Shown piece after piece: positions 52,526-60,213 of a stretch of DNA of 64,000 bases. The position numbers and the translations under genes are program-made. Position 1 is the stretch's first letter. Each line of letters starts with the position of its first letter. Source of the stretch: Coriobacteriaceae bacterium (lineage in GTDB: Bacteria > Actinomycetota > Coriobacteriia > Coriobacteriales > UMGS124); NCBI GenBank assembly GCA_019421015.1, contig JAHZGC010000019.1, forward strand, positions 10,432 to 74,431, given 5' to 3'. The notes below the pieces were generated by a model. That model made no database searches, had not been told where the DNA came from, and saw nothing but the letters and a program-made list of their open reading frames with translations.

Positions 52526-54217
52526 TTACGCGTTCACCGCGGCGGCGGCGTTGGAGCCGGCCAGGCGGCCGAAGGTCAGCGCGGTGCCCAGCGAGATGCC
52601 GGCCACGATGACCGGGTAGTCCACCAGGAAGCGGCGGCCCTGGTTGTTGCCGGCCACAAAGAGGCCGGGGATGGGCTGCTCGTTGGCGTCGATCACATGC
52701 AGGTCGTGGTCGCACTCAAGGCCGCCCATCATGACCAGCATGTACTTGCTGGCGGAGAAGGCACAGCCATAGAACGGCGGGTTCTCGAGGGCGTACAGGC
52801 GCTTGGGCATCTTGCCGAAGTCCTCGTCGAAGCCGTTGCGGCAGAGCTCGTTGTAGCGCTCGATTTCGGCCAGGGCGGTCTCCTTGGGCAGGCCCATCAT
52901 CTCGACGAGCTCCTCGAGGGTGTCGGCCTTGTAGTCCACGGCGTCCTCAACCATCTGCTGGGTGGTGTAGCCCAGGCCAAAGCCGCTCAGCACGAGCTGG
53001 TAGTTGTCGATCTCCTCTTCAGGCACGAAGTGCGTGGTGTAGCCGTGGCCGTCGGGCATGTTGATGATCTGCTCGGGCCAGGCGGCGTCGAAGATCTGGT
53101 AGGAGCGGATGTCCGCAGCGGCCTTCTCGGGGTCGCTCGACACGGGCTGGCGGCAGAGCATCTGGGTCAGGTTCTGGCCGGGGATGTCCTCGTCCATGAA
53201 GCGCTTGCCCTCGTTGTTGAGGTGCAGGTAGGAGTCCACGCCCAGGGCGGCACCCATGTGGTGAGCCATGGGGGCGTGGGGGCCGTTCTCCATGCGGCCG
53301 CCGGCCCAGATGCCCATGAGGTGGCCGTCGCCGGTGTCCACGCCGCCGGCGTAGTCGGCGTACTCGGGGGCGTAGTAGGCCACCATGTCCTTGTTCGCAC
53401 CGTAGTCGCCGGCGCACAGCACGGTCTGCTTGGCGTTGACCTTGATATAGCCGTTATCGGTCTTGGCGTAGGCGCCGGTCACGGTGCCGTTCTCGTCCTG
53501 GATCAGCTGCTCGCCCGCGGCACCAAAGATGATCTGGCCGCCGGCGGCCACGCCCGCGTCCATGGCGGCCTGGCAGGCCCACTGCATGTTGGGGTTCGTG
53601 GTGATGGTGCCGTGATAGTAGGGGTAGAACTCCTCCTCGTAGTTATAGCCCTCGTTGCGGGGGAAGCACTTGGGGCGGATGTAGAACTCCTTGTCGGTTT
53701 CCTTCTCGGCCGCGGTGCCCTTGAGCACCTCGAAGTCGGCGCCCTCCACGAACCAGTCGAAGTCGGCGCCTGAGTGGTCGTACCAGTAGGAGAGCATCCA
53801 CGGGTCGATGCGGCTCGCGCACTCCTTCTGCATCTCGTGCATGATGACGTCCTTGGGAGCCCACTCGATGCCCAGGTCCTTCTGGATCTGCGAACCCACG
53901 ACGCCAAAGTCGCCGGCCATATAGATGACCGAGTAGGTCTCCTCGGGCTGCTTCTCGAGGGCGATGGTCTTGACGCCCGACTCGGCGGCGGCCTTGAAGG
54001 CGGCGGTGCCGGCCAGGCCCATGCCGATCACGAGGACGTCGCAGTCCTGCTCGTCGACGATGTCGGTGGGAACCTCGGGCTTGGCGAGGAAGGCGGGCTG
54101 CTCGGGGGCCGGAGCGGCAGCGGCCTCGTCGGCGCTGGCGGCCAGGGGCGCGGCGGTGGCTGCGATGGCGGCGCTTGCGGCGGCACCGGCAACAAAGCTG
54201 CGGCGAGAAAGTTCCAT
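52526..54217 (-). CDS. Tat-exported FAD-dependent reductase
   Basis: A 563-residue protein with a twin-arginine signal (SRRSFVAGAAASAA), FAD loop VLVIGMGLAGTAAF and motif PIPGLFVAGNNQGRRF. The active-site signatures of fumarate reductase are replaced by MVMMGGL and a FLVDYPVIVAG context. This is similar to the 42-kb protein, so both may share a substrate class. ATG at 54217 follows AAGGAGGAACACGAAC. No regulator is immediately adjacent; upstream is a repeat-rich 594-bp region. Confidence 0.9.
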   Translation of the reverse strand: MELSRRSFVAGAAASAAIAATAAPLAASADEAAAAPAPEQPAFLAKPEVPTDIVDEQDCDVLVIGMGLAGTAAFKAAAESGVKTIALEKQPEETYSVIYMAGDFGVVGSQIQKDLGIEWAPKDVIMHEMQKECASRIDPWMLSYWYDHSGADFDWFVEGADFEVLKGTAAEKETDKEFYIRPKCFPRNEGYNYEEEFYPYYHGTITTNPNMQWACQAAMDAGVAAGGQIIFGAAGEQLIQDENGTVTGAYAKTDNGYIKVNAKQTVLCAGDYGANKDMVAYYAPEYADYAGGVDTGDGHLMGIWAGGRMENGPHAPMAHHMGAALGVDSYLHLNNEGKRFMDEDIPGQNLTQMLCRQPVSSDPEKAAADIRSYQIFDAAWPEQIINMPDGHGYTTHFVPEEEIDNYQLVLSGFGLGYTTQQMVEDAVDYKADTLEELVEMMGLPKETALAEIERYNELCRNGFDEDFGKMPKRLYALENPPFYGCAFSASKYMLVMMGGLECDHDLHVIDANEQPIPGLFVAGNNQGRRFLVDYPVIVAGISLGTALTFGRLAGSNAAAAVNA

Positions 54218-54449
54218 GTTCGTGTTCCTCCTTGTGGGTGAGAGACCAACGGGTCCGAGGCGTCGGCGCCCGGCCCGTGTTGCGGCTTCCACGGTAGGGG
54301 AGCGGGGGTGCGATGTCGTACGACGGCGCGCTGGAATTGGGTGCCAAAACGCCTACGACGGAGGATATGAGGGCTCTGAACTGGGGTGATGACGAATAGA
54401 CGCAATGGACGGGCGTCAATCCATCTCTGCGGACACCTCGAACAGTTGA

Positions 54450-54673
54450 TGGCCGAGATTCGAGCTTTGCGACATCTTTGGGATGGGCAATGGCCGGAGC
54501 CCGAGCTTTGCGACGCGGTTTTACAGGGATGACGCGGAAATAAGACAGAAGATAAGGTCAATATCTGCGGTGATACCATAATCATAGATCGTGCTATTAA
54601 AAAACTGAGTCGCCAACCTCGGATTTCGGCCACTGCCACCTTGCCCAAAGTCGCAAACCTCGGATTTCGGCCA
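54450..54673. repeat. Four-unit inverted repeat element, family B
   Basis: Four 24-bp units of TGGCCGAAATCCGAGGTT-TGCGAC type. Two are in one orientation (54450-54473, 54491-54514) and two in the opposite (54609-54632, 54650-54673). Each pair is spaced exactly 41 bp start-to-start, and an AT-rich 94-bp centre separates them. The sequence differs from the elements at 33.2 and 41.7 kb but the architecture is the same. Nothing else is recognisable in 54218-54811. Confidence 0.85.
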
Positions 54674-54811
54674 ATCCCGTACGTTCGGGCGTGCGTCGAT
54701 GGCCTCCTCCAGCTGATCCCACCCGCCGAAGCGCGCCCCCGGCCAACCGGTGGGGGCGCGCTCTTGGCTCCGCTTGGTTCTGTAATGGGGTTGCTTCTCT
54801 TTACGCTATCC

Positions 54812-55405
54812 CTATGCGCTCTTTTCTAGCTGCTGCGCCTCGTAGTCGGCCTGGAACTGCGCGCCGCTCGCCGCGTCGAAGGCCATCTGGGCGGCCAGGA
54901 TCACGGCGGAGCTCGTTACCGTGGCACCGGTCATGATGTCGACATCGGTGCTGCCGGCGTCCAGGATCTCCTGGAGCACCACGGGGCCGGCCACCTGCCC
55001 GATGCCGCTCGTCTCCTTGAGGCGTGTGAGCTCGAGGTCGGTCAGCCTACCTCCTTCAAAGGTGGCCCGCACGTCCACGCGGCCGCCGATCCCGCGGGCC
55101 GTTCCGTCGTAGGTGCCGTCGTTGTAGCCGCCCTGGGCCGCGGCGAGCGCCTGGTCGCAGGCCAGGATCACGGCTGCGCTCGTCACGGTGGCGCCGGTCA
55201 CGAGGTCCACGCCCTCGGTGCCGCCGTTGTCGAGGATGGCCTGCGCCACCACGGGGCCGGCCACCTGCCCGATGCCGCTCGTCTCCTTGAGGCGCGTGAG
55301 CTCGAGGTTCGCAAGCTCGCCGTTCTCGATGGTCACCGCCACGTCCACGCGGCCGCCGATCCCGCGCGACGTTCCCACATACCGACCGTCCATGTAGTCA
55401 GCCAT
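54812..55405 (-). CDS. Tandem FMN-binding domain protein
   Basis: A 197-residue protein made of two FMN_bind domains, each with the motif TGATVTS (70-76 and 159-165), where the threonine can carry covalent FMN. The halves share a nearly identical 60-bp DNA segment, a recent internal duplication. There is no signal peptide or transmembrane segment, although covalent flavinylation by ApbE normally occurs outside the cell. It follows a Tat flavoprotein by 131 bp and may be co-exported with it as its electron carrier. ATG follows GGAAGGGCAACGGCA. Confidence 0.82.
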   Translation of the reverse strand: MADYMDGRYVGTSRGIGGRVDVAVTIENGELANLELTRLKETSGIGQVAGPVVAQAILDNGGTEGVDLVTGATVTSAAVILACDQALAAAQGGYNDGTYDGTARGIGGRVDVRATFEGGRLTDLELTRLKETSGIGQVAGPVVLQEILDAGSTDVDIMTGATVTSSAVILAAQMAFDAASGAQFQADYEAQQLEKSA

Positions 55406-55536
55406 TGCCGTTGCCCTTCCGTCCCAAAGTCCCAAAGGCTCGAAGTTGCCTGTCCCTATATCACGGTGCTCTCTGCTCGCAAGGCGCGCGGGAACCATCT
55501 CGCTGCGGCCCCGCGCCGTCCGCGCCCGTCGCGCCC

Positions 55537-57213
55537 CTACGCCTGCTGCGGCTCAAGCGACGCGGCGTCGAGGGCTGCGATGCGCCCGGTGGTCAGCGCC
55601 TCGCAGATGTTGCCGATCACGTAGGCAAAGCCGTTCACGCTGCCGAACTCGCCGCAGTTGTAGAGGCGCGGGATGGGGTTTCCCTTGGCGTCGAGGGTGC
55701 GGTTCTTGCCGTCGTGCCAGGGGCCGCCCTGGGTGTTGATCGAGGAGCAGCACATCTCGATGGCGTAGTAGGGCCCCTCCTCGCTCAGCGCGGCCATCTG
55801 GTCGCCGGAGCGGCCGAACTGGGAGTCCTTTCCGGCGGCGCACATCTTGTTCCACGCGGCCACGGTGGCCGCGAGGCCGTCGGCGTCGCAGGTCTCCACC
55901 TCGTCGCAGGGCGAGAGGCCCTGCATGAGGCCGGCCAGCTCCTCCAGGGTGTCGGCCTTCACGATCCAGCCCTTGGTAAGCGCTTTGTTGTTGAAGTCCT
56001 CGGCGTCCACCAGGTTCTGCACGGCGCAGTAGGTGTCGAGCAAGCCCCAGTAGCCGGTGCCCTGGTACAGCGGCACCTTGTCGAAGAAGGTCTGGTCAAA
56101 GACCATCCAGAACGGCAGGTTGGGGTACTCGTCGGCGCGCGGGTAGCTGCCCTTGTTGTGGGTCCAGTCGGTCAGCGGGGTGTGGCCGATGTTGTGGTTC
56201 ATGGTGGTCTGCTCGTTCATGAAGCGCTGGCCGTACTTGTTGACCCAGATGTAGTTGAAGGTGTACGGGTCGTAGCCCTTCTCGGGCATCGAGACGGCGC
56301 AGCCCACCTCCTCAGAGGGGATGCGGTAGGCGCAGGCGCTCCACTCGCAGCCCTCGAGGTGCCACATGGCCGCGCCGGCGGCCGAGCAGATGTCGATGCC
56401 GTCGCCGGTGTTGTAGGGCGTGCCCCAGCACTGCTGGAAGATGCCCGCGTGGTTGTACCAGGACTGCTTGATCTTGCTGTTCTCGAAGCCGCCGGTGCAC
56501 ATGATGACGCCCCGGTTGGCCTTGATGGTGTGGGTTGCGCCGTCTGAGGTGGCGTACTCCACGCCGAGGACCTCCTTGGTCATGGGGTCCTGCACCAGAG
56601 CGGTGATGGGGCTGCCGGTGCGCACGTCGGCGCCCTTCTCCTTGGCGATGGCGTTCAGGGCCGCAAAGAACTCGTTGCCGGCGCCCGGACGCCCCTCGGG
56701 GTTGCGGTAGAACATGATGGCCGACTCGGTGGCGTGGCGGTCGGTGCCCTCGCGGGTGCCCTCGAAGAACTCGAAGCCCAGATCCTCGGTGAGCCAGGGA
56801 TACATGTCGTTGCACATCACGTCCACGAGGTCGTCGATGACCGTGGGATCGGGCAGGCAATAGAACGAGAGGCGCTTGGCCTTGGTCTTGAGCTCGTCGA
56901 TGTCGCAGCGGAACGTGTCGTGCAGGTTCGCGGTGGAGCAGCCAAAGTTGCCGCCGTCCTCGAGGGGGCTCTTCTCGAGCACGATGCACGAGCAGCCCTC
57001 CTCGCAGGCGGTGATGGCGGCGGTCACGCCCGCTCCGCCGTAGCCGGCCACCACGATGTCGCACTCCTCGTCCCAGGCGGGGATCCAGGGCTTGGAGGGA
57101 TCGGCGGCCTCGCTGGCCAGGGCGGCGTGCGCCCCGAACGCGGCGGCTCCCGCAGCTGCGGTGCCGCCGGCGATGAAGCTCCTGCGGGTAAGGCCGTTGT
57201 TCTGTGCGCTCAT
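55537..57213 (-). CDS. Tat-exported FAD-dependent reductase
   Basis: A 558-residue protein with a twin-arginine signal (TRRSFIAGGTAAAG), FAD loop IVVAGYGGAGVTAA and motif PIPRLYNCGEFGS. Cysteine-rich (several in the middle and C-terminal part). It lacks the fumarate-type HTMGG and NRLGS motifs, having NTQGGP instead, so another substrate is expected. Upstream of the FMN-binding partner in the same direction; a LuxR regulator is divergent. ATG precedes SAQNNGLTRRSF, with GAAAGAGGTCCCCC upstream. Confidence 0.9.
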   Translation of the reverse strand: MSAQNNGLTRRSFIAGGTAAAGAAAFGAHAALASEAADPSKPWIPAWDEECDIVVAGYGGAGVTAAITACEEGCSCIVLEKSPLEDGGNFGCSTANLHDTFRCDIDELKTKAKRLSFYCLPDPTVIDDLVDVMCNDMYPWLTEDLGFEFFEGTREGTDRHATESAIMFYRNPEGRPGAGNEFFAALNAIAKEKGADVRTGSPITALVQDPMTKEVLGVEYATSDGATHTIKANRGVIMCTGGFENSKIKQSWYNHAGIFQQCWGTPYNTGDGIDICSAAGAAMWHLEGCEWSACAYRIPSEEVGCAVSMPEKGYDPYTFNYIWVNKYGQRFMNEQTTMNHNIGHTPLTDWTHNKGSYPRADEYPNLPFWMVFDQTFFDKVPLYQGTGYWGLLDTYCAVQNLVDAEDFNNKALTKGWIVKADTLEELAGLMQGLSPCDEVETCDADGLAATVAAWNKMCAAGKDSQFGRSGDQMAALSEEGPYYAIEMCCSSINTQGGPWHDGKNRTLDAKGNPIPRLYNCGEFGSVNGFAYVIGNICEALTTGRIAALDAASLEPQQA

Positions 57214-57340
57214 GGGGGACCTCTTTCTCGTGCGGCGCTCCTTGCGTTGCGCAGGAAGCGCGGGGGATGGTGCGCAGGAACGGTTTGCTGGGGTGCGTCG
57301 CCGCCTTGCGCCGTGACGGCTCGAACTCTACCCGGCGCGT

Positions 57341-57380
57341 TTTGGCATAACCTCCCCAGGGGTGCTGAACTTTGGCATAA
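57341..57380. promoter_or_regulatory. Direct repeat in the divergent flavoprotein/LuxR promoter region
   Basis: TTTGGCATAA occurs at 57341-57350 and 57371-57380, 30 bp apart, close to three helical turns. It lies in the 382-bp region 57214-57595 between the flavoprotein and the divergent LuxR. Candidate binding sites for that LuxR protein. No gene is supported in the rest of the region. Confidence 0.45.
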
Positions 57381-57595
57381 GGATTCGTATCATCAAGGTT
57401 AATGAGCCTCTGAGCTGCTCTTTTGCTGAGCTTTTTCTTCCTATTCCAACAGCTCGGGACCCTCCTTGATGAGCTCCGGGTCCCTCATGGGTGAGGGAGG
57501 GGGTATACCCGGGGCCCCGTATGGGGGAGAAGGTCGGGGAGGTTGGGGGCCGCAACCTTTTACACGGTCGGCTCCAGGGGCGTTTGGAGGCGCAC

Positions 57596-59209
57596 ATGTT
57601 CAAAAAGATCGCGAGATACTGGCGCGCCGTGGGTGCGATCGTGGGCTCGCACAGCGGGTACTGGCTCGGGCTTTTTGCGCTGGGCATTGGTCTGGCGCTG
57701 CTGTGGACCGCCGTGCCGCTGTACCTCTCACCCCTGGGCATCGGCCTGGGGCACGCCCTCTTCCCGCAGCCGGCGTTCGTGCTCACCTACTTCGGCGCGT
57801 GCGCGGCCTCCATGGCGGTGCGCTCCCTGGCGGCCGGCGAGCCGCTCGACCGCATGTTCTCACTGGGGGTGCCGCAGGCCGTGCTGGGTACTGCGGGGGG
57901 ATTTCTGCTCGTGGCCGCCAACGTGCTGGGCGGTGTGAGCGGTTTTGAGGGGCTGGGCGGCCTGGGGAGCTTCGCGGGGTTCGGGGGCGTCGCGGGTGCC
58001 GGCGGTGTGGATCTGCCCGGCACCACCGGCATGGTCATCGAGTGGGAGCGCGAGGTGGGGCCTTCTGCGGCCGAGGTGGCGGTCCTCGCGATCGGATGCG
58101 CCGGGGCGGCCTGCGTGGGCTTCACGTCGGCGTGCGTCGTGCTGTGGGCCTCTCGGCTGCTCAAGAGCCTGTCGACGGCCCGGGCGCTGGTGGCCCTGAC
58201 GGGGGCCTTTGCCGTGGCAGGGGCGTTCACCGTGGTCTGCGCGTTTGTGGACTGGTGGCCCGTGGTGCTCCTCTTTGCTTGCGTGCCCCTGCTTACCTAC
58301 CTGTGCTCCCATGCCGCCGACCGGCGCATCCCCTACGCCGACCTTGAGCACGGGGTCGAGGGGGCGCTGGCGTTGGGGTCCATCGACTTCAAACACGCCT
58401 GGCGCTACGCCTTGGTTTTTGGCAGCCTGTTTTTGATGGGCGGGTATGTGCTCAGCTATGCGGGCACCTACAACCACCTTCCCCAGGGCCTGCCCCTCGG
58501 GGCTGCCCTTGTGCAGTCGGCGGGGGTGTTCGTGCTCATGCTGGTGGCTTTCTGCGCCATGCAGGCGGTCCCCAAGAGCATCGGGTACGCCCTGATATGC
58601 CGGGTCTGCGTGCCGCCCATCGCCCTTGCCATGGTGCTGATCTTTGTGCCGGAGCGCAACAGCGGCTACCTGGACGACGCGGCGGTATGCCTGACGTTTC
58701 TGGCCCTTATGGCGTGCGACCTGACGTCGTGGATCGTGGACGTGTGCGGGGCCCGTTCCCGCGGGGCTGCGGACAACCGCGTGTTCGCGCTCGTGCGGTG
58801 CGGCATGTTCATGGGGGTGCTGCTCTCGTGTGCCGTGATGAGCTACCCGTGGGCGCCCCTCGACAAACCCAAGGTGGGCATGGCCATCGCCCTCGCCGCC
58901 CTGGTGGTGGCCGTGACATGCCTGCCCACGGCCGAGGCGCGTGCCCTCTCGTTTGCCAGCAGCAAGCCGTTGTCGCTGCGGGCCCTGGACGAGGAGCAGC
59001 GCGGCCGCTGGTCGGGCGTCATAGTGGAGCGCGGCCTCACGGCCCGGGAGGCCGAGGTGTTCCTGCTCATGGTGCGCGAGCTCGACGCCCCGGCCATCGC
59101 CGAGGAACTCAGCGTCTCACGGGCCACGGTGAACACCCACGTGCAGCACATCTACCGCAAGTTCGGCGTCCATGGGCGCAAGGAGCTGCTTGCGGTGCTT
59201 GAGGGGTAG
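57596..59209 (+). CDS. LuxR-family regulator with N-terminal multi-pass membrane domain
   Basis: A 537-residue protein with about twelve hydrophobic segments, a Gly-rich extramembrane loop (residues 120-155) and a C-terminal LuxR helix-turn-helix (LTAREAEVFLLMVRELDAPA ... GVHGRKELLAVLEG). ATG at 57596 follows TTGGAGGCGCAC. Divergent from the flavoprotein/FMN-binding pair at 54.8-57.2 kb, its likely target. Confidence 0.9.
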   Translation: MFKKIARYWRAVGAIVGSHSGYWLGLFALGIGLALLWTAVPLYLSPLGIGLGHALFPQPAFVLTYFGACAASMAVRSLAAGEPLDRMFSLGVPQAVLGTAGGFLLVAANVLGGVSGFEGLGGLGSFAGFGGVAGAGGVDLPGTTGMVIEWEREVGPSAAEVAVLAIGCAGAACVGFTSACVVLWASRLLKSLSTARALVALTGAFAVAGAFTVVCAFVDWWPVVLLFACVPLLTYLCSHAADRRIPYADLEHGVEGALALGSIDFKHAWRYALVFGSLFLMGGYVLSYAGTYNHLPQGLPLGAALVQSAGVFVLMLVAFCAMQAVPKSIGYALICRVCVPPIALAMVLIFVPERNSGYLDDAAVCLTFLALMACDLTSWIVDVCGARSRGAADNRVFALVRCGMFMGVLLSCAVMSYPWAPLDKPKVGMAIALAALVVAVTCLPTAEARALSFASSKPLSLRALDEEQRGRWSGVIVERGLTAREAEVFLLMVRELDAPAIAEELSVSRATVNTHVQHIYRKFGVHGRKELLAVLEG

Positions 59210-59280
59210 GGGAGAAGCCCCGGCGGGGGCGCTGACCGCCTCCCTGCCTGTGGTTTCTGGGTGGCAGGGCACGCACAAAC

Positions 59281-59328
59281 AAGCCCCCGCTGCCTGCGTG
59301 GCCATGGGGCCGCAGGCAGCGGGGGCTT
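59281..59328. terminator. Strong bidirectional terminator
   Basis: A perfect 18-base stem (AAGCCCCCGCTGCCTGCG and its complement, 59281-59298 and 59311-59328) between convergent LuxR and hypB genes. The right arm is followed by TTGTGTG and the left arm is preceded by a poly-A-like stretch. Confidence 0.9.
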
Positions 59329-59388
59329 TGTGTGTGGCAGGTTGGCGGCCGGTGCGTTTCTTGCCGGTGCGCCGTGGGCGGAAGGGCC

Positions 59389-60087
59389 TTACTTCGTAAG
59401 CTCGGCGCGCTTGCCCTCGAACCAGGCGGCCAGCTCCGGCATGCCCTCGCCGGTGCGGGCGCTCGTCACAAAGATCTCGAGGTTGGGGTTGAGCACGCGG
59501 GCCTGGGCCTTGAGGGCGTCCATGTCGAAGTCGGGGTTGAGCGGCAGGTAGTCGCACTTGGTGACGATGAGCGCGTCCACGGCGGCGAACATGGGCGGGT
59601 ACTTGTAGACCTTGTCGTAGCCTTCGGGCACGGAGAGCAGCATGACGCGCACGTGGGCGCCGGTGTCGAACTCGGCCGGGCACACCAGGTTGCCGATGTT
59701 CTCGAGGAACAGGTAGTCGAAGCCGGGCTTCTCGCCGAAGGCGGCGTAGGAGCGCTCCACCATGCCCATCTCCACGTGGCAGACGCCCTTGGTGTTGAGC
59801 TCGACGCTCGTGACGTTGGCGGCCTTGATTTTGAGGGCGTCCACGTCGCTCTCGAGATCGGCCTCGATGACGGCCAGGTTGGGCTCGGGTTCACCGGCGG
59901 CCTCGGCGTCGGCGCGCAGCTGGGCGATCAGGGCCAGCAGCAGCGTGGTCTTGCCGGCGCCCGGGCTGGCCATGACGTCGGTGAACAGGGTGCCCTCGGC
60001 CTTGAGCGCCGCACGGAAGGCGTCGGCGGCGGCGTCGTTGTTCGCAAGGATCTCGCGCTTCACTTCGATGACACGGGTCTCGTCCAT
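59389..60087 (-). CDS. hypB: Hydrogenase nickel-incorporation GTPase HypB
   Basis: A 232-residue SIMIBI-class GTPase with Walker A SPGAGKTT (41-48), the metal-binding CHVEMGMV, ENIGNLVCPAEFD and the guanine motif TKCDYLPL. HypB loads nickel into [NiFe] hydrogenases or urease. The N-terminal Cys/His-rich nickel-binding extension is absent. No hypA, other hyp gene or hydrogenase is in this window, so partners must lie elsewhere. Start ATG follows GGGGGAACCACC. Confidence 0.95.
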   Translation of the reverse strand: MDETRVIEVKREILANNDAAADAFRAALKAEGTLFTDVMASPGAGKTTLLLALIAQLRADAEAAGEPEPNLAVIEADLESDVDALKIKAANVTSVELNTKGVCHVEMGMVERSYAAFGEKPGFDYLFLENIGNLVCPAEFDTGAHVRVMLLSVPEGYDKVYKYPPMFAAVDALIVTKCDYLPLNPDFDMDALKAQARVLNPNLEIFVTSARTGEGMPELAAWFEGKRAELTK

Positions 60088-60213
60088 GGTGGTTCCCCCT
60101 CGGGTGTTGTGGGCCGCAGACTGTGGCGGCTAAATTACGTGGCGGTGACCTCTGCAGTATAGCGGTTACCTACTCCTAGTGGAACCCTCGGATTTGGCTA
60201 CACCCTTTACAGA

